Source of the DNA: Acidobacteria bacterium AH-259-G07
Lineage (GTDB): Bacteria; Acidobacteriota; UBA6911; RPQK01; JADFOI01
DNA length: 29,742 nt
Assembly (NCBI GenBank): GCA_027717925.1
Contig: JALLON010000005.1
Location: forward strand, 1-29,742
Direction: 5' to 3'
Shown here: one piece after another, positions 1-6,824 of the stretch
Layout of the letters: every line of letters starts with the position of its first letter
Position numbering within the stretch: the first letter of the stretch is position 1
The notes under the pieces: model-generated
What the model saw: only the letters and a program-made list of their open reading frames with translations
Databases searched by the model: none
What the model was told of the DNA's origin: nothing
Position numbers and translations under genes: made by a program

Positions 1-2913
1 CTCACCCTTCCGCAGCACCACCATTTTCACCGGAACCCCCACTTTCAGGGCCTCGAGGGTGTAAGTGTAATCGTAGATGTTTTCAATCTTCTTGCCTGCC
101 AGCTCAATAATAATATCACCACCCTGGACGCCGGCCTGCTCGGCGGGTCCTCGTTTGATCACGCCTGAAAGCTTGACACCTGCGACGCCGCTTTGTGAAT
201 AGTCGGGAATGGTACCCAGGTAAGTACGCAAGTTGGCTCGTCTCATTGAGCTTTCAGGTTTTTCCATCTCGATATACTGGGGTGCATTCTTGCGCGTGAG
301 CAGCGAACGGGTGATGAGCGCCATTAAACGAGCAACTTTTTCTGTACCCTCGTAGTTGATTTTGTCGGCGGCATCCCGAGGGGTGTGGTAGTCCTCGTGG
401 GCGCCGGTAAACGCGCTTAGAATCGGGACGCCTTTCAGATAGAAGCTGGTTGCATCAGTAGGTAGGTAGCTGTCGTTCTGAATCACGATCGGCAGTCCCA
501 GTGGAATGTTGTAGCGCTCGATCTCGCCGAGCCAAGTTGAACTCGAACCGACGCCCTGCAGGATAAGACTCTTTCTAAGGCGTCCAATCATGTCCAGGTT
601 GAGGTAAGCAGCTACAGGCGGAGCCAACCCGGAGGTCTCCTTTTGCTTCGCCAGCAACTCGGTAAAGTAACTAGAACCCAACCGACCCTGCTCTTCTCCG
701 GACCAGGCGGCCAAAAGCAGGTCCCGTTTCATGGGAAGCTTCCCTTGGGTCTTTAGGTCCGCCAGGTGTTGAGCGATCTCAAGTAATCCGCCCACACCAG
801 AAGCATTGTCGTCTGCCCCGTAGTGAATCATGTCCTTCTCTTCTTCTCGAGCCAGGGATCCGGCACCCAAACCATGCCCCAAATGGTCGACGTGAGCTCC
901 GACGACGATAGCCTCTCCGCTGTCTTCAAGGGCCCTTAGCCTTGCCAATACGTTGCGTCCGATCCGCTTTTCTTGCTGAATATCGATTTTGATCTCAAGC
1001 TCAAGATCGAGGATTTGAAAGCCCATCACCGAGCCACCCTTGTCCAACTGATCCTGTAGATCCTGCAGATTCTTCCCGGAAGGTTTCAATAATTGTTGGG
1101 CAAGATCATCCGTGACCGAGATGGCGCCGATGCTGGTGCCGGCGACAGAGCCGTCGAAAGAGAGTCTCACCAGTTCTTGTTTCACCTGTGAATTGGGGCC
1201 GCTGAGCACAATTAGACCGCGCGCGCCTCGATCTCGAGCCGTCATTACCTTGTAGCGCAGGCTTGAGTACCGGGCTAGATGCTGCCGAAATTCTGGGGAA
1301 ATATTCTCAGGGAGGTATCGAAAAACCATCACCCACTTGTCCCTGACGTCTAAATGAACGAAGGAGTCATACTGCTCATACTGATCGGTCCCGGGAGCAG
1401 CGATGCCGTAACCCGCAAACACAATTCCTGCCGGATCAAAAACACCCGTCTTGGAAAAAGCCAAGGGCCGCCAATCTTGATCAACCACAAAGCCCTTCCT
1501 TGGGGAATCTGGCTCAAGGGTTTTCAGTCGATTCTCGGATCCGAGGGAGACTCCACTGGTAAATTCAAAGCTTTGAAAATAGGTTCCATTGTCACCGGCT
1601 GGCTCCAGTCCAAGAGATTGAAAGACCGAGGCAACATACTCAGTGGCACGCCTTGCACCCTCGGTCCCGGTAAGGCGTCCTTCCATCTGATCTGAAGCCA
1701 GATAACTCACATGGAGGTGTAAATCTTGGGCGCTAATTTCAGGGTGACTCGCCCGCACATCCAAACTGAGCATCTGCCGCGCCTTGATGTTATTCCATTC
1801 GGCAGTGAACAGTTGTGATTGTCGATTTGTTGTACGATTACTGGTCCACACCAGCTGTTTCCCGTCGGGGCTAAAGACCGGGAGACTATCGAAACCGTCC
1901 GTATGGGTCACACGAACCGGTTCAGTTTTTCCTTTGGCGTCCACCAGGTAAAGCTCAAAATCCCCAAATCCGTGTAAGTTGGTTGCAAAAATCAAGTAGT
2001 CCCCGGAAGGATGGAAATAGGGCGCCCAGGACATCGCACCCAAACGGGTGATCTGCCTGTCCTCCCAGTCGTCTAACCGCATGGTATAGATTTCGGCTGT
2101 GGTGCCGTCCTCGGAAAATCGCCGCCAACAGATTTTTTGGCCATCCGGACTGAAAAACGCTCCTCCATCGTAACCCTTTGCATCAGTTAGACGGCGCACG
2201 TCATTTCCATCGGCGTCCATGAGATAAAGATCCACCATGTAAGACTTGTCATGCTCGAAGACAGTCTGATCCTCGGGGGGCAGCTTTTGGCTGTAGGCAT
2301 GACGGTTCGAAGAAAATACGATCAGTTTGCCGTCGGGTGACCAAGAGGCCTCGGCATCGTAACCTTGGGTCTTGGTAAGATTTTTCAGATGGATCGCTTT
2401 GAGATTGGTCTCGTAAATGTCAAAGTACTCGTCATAGTCCCAGGAGTATCGGCGAGTTTTTCCCGAGGCCCGGCGCCTCAGCTCCTCTTTTTGCTTGAGA
2501 AGCGCGTTGGGATCTTCATGTGTCGATGCAAAGAGCACCTTCTGCCCAGTGGGGTGAATCCAGGCACAGGTGGTTTTACCGTAGCCTGGGCTGACGCGAT
2601 GGATATGGCCCGTTTTCAAATTCATCAAGTAAATCTGAAAGAAAGGGTTCTCGGCCTCGCGTTCTCCCTGGAAAACCAACATCGATCCATCAGGGCTGAA
2701 GTACCCTTCGCCCGAGCGGCGGCCCTGAAAAGTCAATTGCCGAATATTGGAAAGGAGCCGACCCTCCTCACGCCCTTCCTCCGAAGAGCTCGTGTGGATC
2801 CTAAAATGCGGGTTTGTCAGAGCCGTGGAACCGCCGCTTGAAGTGGACTGAACGACCAGTGGTGGCAAAAGAAGTCCAAGAACCAGCAGTGCTGAAAAAC
2901 GAATATTTTTCAT
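1..2913 (-). CDS. Secreted M28 zinc metallopeptidase with TolB-like propeller and PDZ domain (3' end cut)
   Basis: 971 codons are readable before the left edge, with no stop, so the C-terminus is missing. The start is ATG at 2913-2911, followed by a signal peptide (KN-IRFSALLVLGLLLPP). Residues about 55-380 carry repeated PD40/TolB-type blades with motifs such as FSPDG and WSPDGK. Residues about 400-650 hold an M28 lead-in with a PA-like insert. The M28 catalytic domain follows, with every expected metal or catalytic residue: H674-V-D676, D702 in GADDNASG, E740/E741 in WSGEEQG, D774 in NLDMIG and H843 in HEDYHTP. A PDZ domain begins near residue 890 (GVKLSGVIKRGPAEQAG). Family knowledge says such enzymes are exported aminopeptidases or carboxypeptidases; the propeller-peptidase-PDZ order suggests a periplasmic or surface exopeptidase. 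The exact substrate cannot be read. The downstream neighbour is outside the window. Confidence 0.93.
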   Translation of the reverse strand, partial: MKNIRFSALLVLGLLLPPLVVQSTSSGGSTALTNPHFRIHTSSSEEGREEGRLLSNIRQLTFQGRRSGEGYFSPDGSMLVFQGEREAENPFFQIYLMNLKTGHIHRVSPGYGKTTCAWIHPTGQKVLFASTHEDPNALLKQKEELRRRASGKTRRYSWDYDEYFDIYETNLKAIHLKNLTKTQGYDAEASWSPDGKLIVFSSNRHAYSQKLPPEDQTVFEHDKSYMVDLYLMDADGNDVRRLTDAKGYDGGAFFSPDGQKICWRRFSEDGTTAEIYTMRLDDWEDRQITRLGAMSWAPYFHPSGDYLIFATNLHGFGDFELYLVDAKGKTEPVRVTHTDGFDSLPVFSPDGKQLVWTSNRTTNRQSQLFTAEWNNIKARQMLSLDVRASHPEISAQDLHLHVSYLASDQMEGRLTGTEGARRATEYVASVFQSLGLEPAGDNGTYFQSFEFTSGVSLGSENRLKTLEPDSPRKGFVVDQDWRPLAFSKTGVFDPAGIVFAGYGIAAPGTDQYEQYDSFVHLDVRDKWVMVFRYLPENISPEFRQHLARYSSLRYKVMTARDRGARGLIVLSGPNSQVKQELVRLSFDGSVAGTSIGAISVTDDLAQQLLKPSGKNLQDLQDQLDKGGSVMGFQILDLELEIKIDIQQEKRIGRNVLARLRALEDSGEAIVVGAHVDHLGHGLGAGSLAREEEKDMIHYGADDNASGVGGLLEIAQHLADLKTQGKLPMKRDLLLAAWSGEEQGRLGSSYFTELLAKQKETSGLAPPVAAYLNLDMIGRLRKSLILQGVGSSSTWLGEIERYNIPLGLPIVIQNDSYLPTDATSFYLKGVPILSAFTGAHEDYHTPRDAADKINYEGTEKVARLMALITRSLLTRKNAPQYIEMEKPESSMRRANLRTYLGTIPDYSQSGVAGVKLSGVIKRGPAEQAGVQGGDIIIELAGKKIENIYDYTYTLEALKVGVPVKMVVLRKGE

Positions 2914-3184
2914 CCGCCTAACCATAACCGCCGGCTTGATCAAGTTCAAGGCGATCGGGGGGGAAGATGATCGTTCTATCCCCCTGCAGCCTGCGATCAC
3001 CGGCATGGAGGTCGAAAGAGTCTGTGACACGGACAGATAATCTCGCCATAGAAGCGAGAGTCAGGCAACAGAGTAATCGCCCATAGATGGGATACCCCTC
3101 AGCTCGACGCGACCCCCTCCCTTCGCTACTTGCTTTCTTCGCTGATACATTCTACTGAAAAATTCCCGCTCGAATAGAATAGTC
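2914..3184. other. Intergenic region without a recognised gene
   Basis: This stretch lies between the start of the M28 peptidase gene and the antitoxin remnant. I see no convincing ORF, RNA gene or repeat. It must hold the minus-strand promoter of the peptidase gene, but I could not pick out a clear -35/-10 pair. Confidence 0.5.
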
Positions 3185-3355
3185 TTGGGCGGAAAGAGGA
3201 GGAGAAGCCTCCAGAACATTTCCATCAAACTGGATCCGGCTCAAATCCAAGCACTTCGTAAGATCGCCACGATGAAATCGATTCCCTACCAAACCCTCAG
3301 CCGGCAGTGGTTAGCTGAAGGTATCCGCAAGGAGCTCCTTAAACCGAACAACTGA
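3185..3355 (+). pseudogene. CopG/BrnA-type antitoxin C-terminal remnant
   Basis: An open stretch ending in TGA at 3353-3355 encodes a peptide containing ISIKLDPAQIQALRKIA, then IPYQTLSRQWLAEGIRKEL. This closely follows the C-terminal ribbon-helix-helix half of CopG-family antitoxins, whose consensus reads roughly 'ISIRLP..LL..LK.IA...GIPYQ.LI...L.E.IR'. The frame is closed upstream by TGA at 3143-3145 and contains no ATG; TTG at 3185 is the only plausible start. The usual 30-40 residue N-terminal part of the family is not visible. I therefore call it a decayed or truncated antitoxin gene. A short functional DNA-binding protein starting at the TTG cannot be excluded. It sits directly before a complete toxin-antitoxin pair on the same strand, so this spot may have collected more than one such module. 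Confidence 0.55.
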
Positions 3356-3387
3356 GCAACCGAAGATAAGCGGTGAAGACGTCGTAC

Positions 3388-3399
3388 TAGTATATACTA
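3388..3399. promoter_or_regulatory. Perfect palindrome, probable toxin-antitoxin operator
   Basis: TAGTATATACTA is identical to its reverse complement and lies 39 bases before the antitoxin ATG, in the AT-rich promoter-like stretch of this intergenic gap. Ribbon-helix-helix antitoxins usually repress their own operon by binding such short palindromes. That role is inferred from position and family. Confidence 0.55.
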
Positions 3400-3438
3400 A
3401 AGGTGATACCAGTTCTCGAATAAGGGGAGGATCCTATT

Positions 3439-3678
3439 ATGTCCAGGGTGCTGTCACTCAAACTGCGGGACGAGATACTCCGGGAGGCGGAGGAGATTGT
3501 CAACGAGAGCCCTCGTAGCAGAAACGCCTACTTCAATGAGGCCATCCACTTTTACAACAAGCTATGCAAGCGCAAGCTCTTGAAGCAAGCAATCGCGAAG
3601 GAGTCTGCCCTGGTGGCAGAGGACTCCATGGAGGTGCTTGAAACCTTTGAGCAGTTGGAAGATGAACTGAGCGAGTAG
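3439..3678 (+). CDS. Ribbon-helix-helix antitoxin of a MazEF-type pair
   Basis: This is a 79-residue protein. Its N-terminal strand (RVLSLKLRDEILREAEEI) followed by two helices (SRNAYFNEAIHFYNKLCKRKLL) fits the ribbon-helix-helix DNA-binding fold. The acidic C-terminal tail (ALVAEDSMEVLETFEQLEDELSE) is the kind that binds and blocks a MazF toxin. The ATG is preceded by GGGGAGG with good spacing. The toxin gene starts 5 bases after the stop, on the same strand, which is the usual antitoxin-first order. A perfect palindrome upstream suggests autoregulation. The subfamily (MazE versus CopG-like) is not resolved, but the size, the pairing and the acidic tail make the antitoxin role likely. Confidence 0.8.
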   Translation: MSRVLSLKLRDEILREAEEIVNESPRSRNAYFNEAIHFYNKLCKRKLLKQAIAKESALVAEDSMEVLETFEQLEDELSE

Positions 3679-3683
3679 GCCGG

Positions 3684-4022
3684 ATGGAGATCAGGAAGTG
3701 GTGGGTTTATTTGGCCGACCCAGGTCGACGCATCGGTACCGAGCCAGGGAAGGTGAGACCGGTAGTGGTGGTGCAGACGGATCTACTCAACCCGACCCAC
3801 CCCTCCACGGTTGTCTGCCCCCTGACGACCAAGATCCAAGCTAAGGCCGATATTCTGAGGGTCCATCTGAGAAAAGGCGAAGCTGGGCTTCAAGAGCGGT
3901 CTGACATTATGGTGGATCAGCTTCGGGCCATCGATAGCCGGCGTCTCATGCGAAAGCTTGGGAAGATCTCCCGTTCCAGTCGAGAAAGGTTGGCCGAAAG
4001 GATCCGTATCATTCTCGGATAG
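3684..4022 (+). CDS. mazF: MazF/PemK-family endoribonuclease toxin
   Basis: The protein has 112 residues, the usual length for MazF. It shows the family blocks in order: an N-terminal strand with a WWVYLADPG motif, GKVRPVVVVQTDLLN (the loop and strand carrying the conserved Arg), STVVCPLTTK (the catalytic Ser/Thr strand), and ERSDIMVDQLRAIDSRRL. MazF toxins cut mRNA at short sequence motifs and arrest growth when their antitoxin is degraded. The gene looks intact, with no frameshift, and is coupled to the antitoxin gene by a 5-base gap. Which RNA motif it cuts cannot be predicted from the sequence. Confidence 0.92.
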   Translation: MEIRKWWVYLADPGRRIGTEPGKVRPVVVVQTDLLNPTHPSTVVCPLTTKIQAKADILRVHLRKGEAGLQERSDIMVDQLRAIDSRRLMRKLGKISRSSRERLAERIRIILG

Positions 4023-4151
4023 GAGCGCCTGAGGGACTCCGCGTTCTTCCACCAGATCCAGGTTTCGCCCGGCAGCCCGTCCCCTCCGTGCGTTTGGTGA
4101 TTCCAATGAGCGGCGGCACTGTGGTATGGTCCTCAATCAGGCAGAGAACAG

Positions 4152-4859
4152 GTGATGGCTCATCAAGAAGACACCAAAATGTCCGAGAGGCAGCTGAATC
4201 ATTACGCTGTGTTTAGCTTTACGGATTCCTTTTGGCAGCACACGGCCGAGGAACGTCGGTCCTTCCTAAAGCAGCTCGGCACCGAGATTCCCGGGCTGGC
4301 TGATCGGGTTTTCCTGTACAACATTTTTCCTACACGATCTGAGGGCGATGTGATGGTCTGGAGCGCTCTGAGAGCAGAGGATCCACAGGCAGCCGGCAAT
4401 TTCTTCAGGAGCTTCGCTTCCATGAGCGTCTCCTGGAGGCAGTTTCTCAAACCTGTCAACACACTTTGGGGATTTACGCGCCCTTCCGTTTATGCCAGCG
4501 GAAAGTCTTCTCAGGAACTCGATCCACTGCAGTCAGAGCGCGGGTCTTACCTGGTTGTGTATCCCTTTTTAAAGAGCCGGGAATGGTACCTGATGAGCAA
4601 GGATGCTCGACAGGGAATGATGAACGAACACATCAGGATCGGTCGACAATATCCGGAAATTCGCCAGCTTCTTCTCTATTCCACCGGCCTTCAGGATCAA
4701 GAATTTGTCGTGGTTTACGAAACGGAGGACCTGGCCCATTTTTCCCAATTGGTTACTGCGCTTCGTGACACGGAAGGGCGGAAATACACCTTGCGAGACA
4801 CGCCGATATACACGGCAATTTACGCACCTCAAGAAAAAATCCTATCGGGTTGGTCATGA
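4152..4859 (+). CDS. hemQ: Coproheme decarboxylase (chlorite dismutase family)
   Basis: This protein of up to 235 residues matches the HemQ/ChdC branch of the chlorite-dismutase family. The second half is diagnostic: VVYPFLKSREWYLMS carries the catalytic tyrosine (about Y137), MMNEHIRIG carries the proximal heme-ligand histidine (about H160), and the end reads QEFVVVYE then YTLRDTPIYTAIY. The enzyme removes two propionate carboxylates from coproheme III to make heme b, the last step of the coproporphyrin-dependent pathway. The start is uncertain: GTG 4152 and ATG 4155 are adjacent, while ATG 4179 gives MSERQLNHYAVFSF, a typical family N-terminus, and has AAGAAG upstream. The stop overlaps the hemL start (ATGA), which implies one operon and translational coupling with the first dedicated step of the same pathway. 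Confidence 0.9.
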   Translation: MMAHQEDTKMSERQLNHYAVFSFTDSFWQHTAEERRSFLKQLGTEIPGLADRVFLYNIFPTRSEGDVMVWSALRAEDPQAAGNFFRSFASMSVSWRQFLKPVNTLWGFTRPSVYASGKSSQELDPLQSERGSYLVVYPFLKSREWYLMSKDARQGMMNEHIRIGRQYPEIRQLLLYSTGLQDQEFVVVYETEDLAHFSQLVTALRDTEGRKYTLRDTPIYTAIYAPQEKILSGWS

Positions 4860-6166
4860 CCGAACGCGGCCTCACCATGCAGTCGAAAAGATCCAAGAAT
4901 CTCGCGGAGCGAGGAAAAAAAGTGATGCCTGCAGGCGTCAGCAGTCCAGTGCGGGCTTTTCGGGCCGTGGGTGGAGATCCTGTTTATATCGCCAGGGCTG
5001 AGGGCGCGATCGTGACCGATGTGGACGATAACTCTTATATCGACTACGTTTGCTCATGGGGCCCCTTGATCCTGGGACACTGCCATCCCGACGTGCTGGG
5101 AGCAATCCAGAGAGCTGCGGTACATGGGACCAGCTACGGTGCCCCGCACGAAGGGGAGATCACACTGGCAGAGGCCATTGTGGAAGCCATGCCGTGGATA
5201 GAAATGCTGCGATTCGTGAACTCCGGCACCGAAGCAGCAATGAGTGCCCTTCGTCTCGCACGCGCGGCCACCGGTCGGAGTAAGATCGTCAAATTCGAGG
5301 GCAACTATCACGGGCATGTTGACTACCTTTTGGTCAAGGCGGGCTCGGGCGTCGCCACTTTTGGGCTGCCGGACAGCTCCGGTGTCCCGCCACAAACCAC
5401 GCGAGACAGCCTTGTCGCAGCTTTCAACCACCTGGATGCGGTAGAGAATCTATTCAAAGAATACGGAGAGACGATCGCTGCAGTTATTGTCGAACCGGTG
5501 GCGGGCAATATGGGTGTAATTCCTCCTGCAGAGGGTTTTTTGACGGGACTCCGTCAGTTGACTCAAAGCTACGGTGCCTTGCTCATCTTTGATGAAGTCA
5601 TAACGGGCTTCCGGGTCTCTCGCGGCGGGGCCGCGGGGCTTTATGACGTCAAACCAGATTTGGTTTGCCTGGGAAAAATTATTGGCGGAGGATTGCCAGT
5701 AGGAGCTTATGGAGGCGATCGACGCCTCATGGAGCTGGTCGCACCGCTCGGCCCTGTTTACCAGGCGGGAACTCTTTCGGGAAACCCACTTGCGATGGCA
5801 GCCGGATTGGCCACAATACGGAAACTGACGCCCGAACTTTATGCCTTGTGCGAGATCAAAGGCAAAGCTCTGCAACAAGGGTTGTGCGAGGCGGCAAACC
5901 GCTGTGGGATTGCTGCCCAGGTGAACCGGGTGGGCTCGATGCTGAGCCTCTTCTTTCTTGACCATCCAGTCATCGACTCCAGTACAGCCTTTTCGACCGA
6001 TCGCACATTATACGGCCGTCTCTTTCATGCGCTACTTCGGCGCGGCGTCTACTTGCCACCCTCAGCACTGGAATCGTGGTTTGTCAGCTCAGCTCACAGC
6101 GAATCTCTCATTGAACGCACGCTCGAGGCCTTCACTCCGGCTCTGCAGGAGACTCTTTCAAACTGA
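4856..6166 (+). CDS. hemL: Glutamate-1-semialdehyde 2,1-aminomutase
   Basis: This PLP enzyme converts glutamate-1-semialdehyde to 5-aminolevulinate in the C5 heme pathway. The class-III aminotransferase fold is seen from FVNSGTEAAMSALRLARAATG (PLP phosphate binding), through KFEGNYHGHVD and IFDEVITGFRV, to LGKIIGGGLPVGAYGG with the Schiff-base lysine. QAGTLSGNPLAMAAG follows, as in HemL. The length of about 436 residues is normal. ATG 4856 is chosen because it overlaps the hemQ stop as ATGA; TTG 4850 and ATG 4877 are alternatives. The pairing with hemQ suggests that the first and last parts of heme synthesis are made together. Confidence 0.95.
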   Translation: MTERGLTMQSKRSKNLAERGKKVMPAGVSSPVRAFRAVGGDPVYIARAEGAIVTDVDDNSYIDYVCSWGPLILGHCHPDVLGAIQRAAVHGTSYGAPHEGEITLAEAIVEAMPWIEMLRFVNSGTEAAMSALRLARAATGRSKIVKFEGNYHGHVDYLLVKAGSGVATFGLPDSSGVPPQTTRDSLVAAFNHLDAVENLFKEYGETIAAVIVEPVAGNMGVIPPAEGFLTGLRQLTQSYGALLIFDEVITGFRVSRGGAAGLYDVKPDLVCLGKIIGGGLPVGAYGGDRRLMELVAPLGPVYQAGTLSGNPLAMAAGLATIRKLTPELYALCEIKGKALQQGLCEAANRCGIAAQVNRVGSMLSLFFLDHPVIDSSTAFSTDRTLYGRLFHALLRRGVYLPPSALESWFVSSAHSESLIERTLEAFTPALQETLSN

Positions 6167-6174
6167 GTAGGAGG

Positions 6175-6202
6175 AACTCAAAACTCAGAACTCAAAACTC
6201 AC
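6175..6202 (+). repeat. Two tandem copies of a 14-base word
   Basis: AACTCAAAACTCAG (6175-6188) is followed at once by AACTCAAAACTCAC (6189-6202), 13 of 14 bases identical. It sits in the short gap between hemL and rpiB and belongs to the word-like degenerate repeats seen at other gene ends in this window. Confidence 0.8.
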
Positions 6203-6234
6203 AGATTCTCTGGGCATCGCCCAAGGGGGGGACC

Positions 6235-6708
6235 TTGCGCTTAGCCATTGCTGCCGACCATGCTGGATACGCTTTGAAGAAGCAACTCGTTCAAGCTCTA
6301 AAAGGGATGGGCTATGAGATGCTCGATTTGGGAACCCACAGTGAGGATCCCGTTGACTATCCCGATTTTGCCGAAAACCTGGGCACCACAATTCTTGAGG
6401 GTCGAGCCGAGCGAGGCATCCTCATTTGCGGCAGCGGTGTAGGCGCCTCAATAGCTGTCAACAAAATCCCTGGCATTCGAGCAGGTTTGTGCCACGATAC
6501 ATACTCCGCTCACCAGGGTGTCGAGCATGACAACATGAATGTCCTGGTCATGGGCTCACGAGTGGTTGGAGGTGAACTGGCCCTGGAATTGGTTCGCACC
6601 TTTCTGGGCGCGACCTTCTCCGAGGAGGAGCGGCACTGCCGCCGTTTGAAAAAGATTAGCCAATTGGAATCCCGCTATTGTCATTCCAGCAAAGAGGAGA
6701 AGAAATGA
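6235..6708 (+). CDS. rpiB: Ribose-5-phosphate isomerase B
   Basis: This 157-residue RpiB/LacA/LacB-family protein interconverts ribose-5-phosphate and ribulose-5-phosphate in the pentose phosphate pathway. Visible family features are IAADHAGYALK at the N-terminus, ICGSGVGASIAVNK with the catalytic cysteine C65, and GVEHDNMNVLVMGSRVVG with the conserved histidine near residue 98. The start is TTG 6235, preceded by the G-rich run GGGGGGGA, and gives the expected N-terminal strand. It has a 13-20 residue C-terminal extension (ESRYCHSSKEEKK) beyond the compact fold. The stop overlaps the next ATG (ATGA at 6705-6708). Confidence 0.94.
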   Translation: MRLAIAADHAGYALKKQLVQALKGMGYEMLDLGTHSEDPVDYPDFAENLGTTILEGRAERGILICGSGVGASIAVNKIPGIRAGLCHDTYSAHQGVEHDNMNVLVMGSRVVGGELALELVRTFLGATFSEEERHCRRLKKISQLESRYCHSSKEEKK

Positions 6709-6824
6709 ACCGCAAGGGTCCACTTCAGAGCCATGATTGGGGCAGAAAATTGCAACTCCCTCTTGCAATGGCAGCTGAGATGGCTAAAACTAAAACCTTA
6801 GTGAGAACCTTCAGTGAGGAATAA
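6705..6824 (+). CDS. Possible 39-residue small protein between rpiB and the FHA-phosphatase gene
   Basis: A 39-codon ORF opens at ATG 6705, which overlaps the rpiB stop (ATGA), and closes at TAA 6822-6824, directly abutting the GTG start of the next gene at 6825. AGGAG lies 5 bases before the ATG, a strong ribosome binding site. The peptide starts MNRKGPLQSHDWGRK and ends TKTLVRTFSEE. It is basic with an acidic tail and shows no membrane segment or signal peptide. I do not recognise it. The two tight junctions are what is expected of a translated cistron or a translational coupler. Chance openness over 39 codons is not negligible, so the call is moderate. Its tail also contains the GAGGA that would serve as the ribosome binding site for the downstream gene. 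Confidence 0.5.
   Translation: MNRKGPLQSHDWGRKLQLPLAMAAEMAKTKTLVRTFSEE

Noticed and set aside
1354..2841. Plus-strand ORFs of 113 and 158 codons
   Set aside because: They lie opposite the M28 peptidase gene, whose catalytic residues are all present on the minus strand.
5450..5965. 171-codon minus-strand ORF
   Set aside because: Antisense shadow of hemL.
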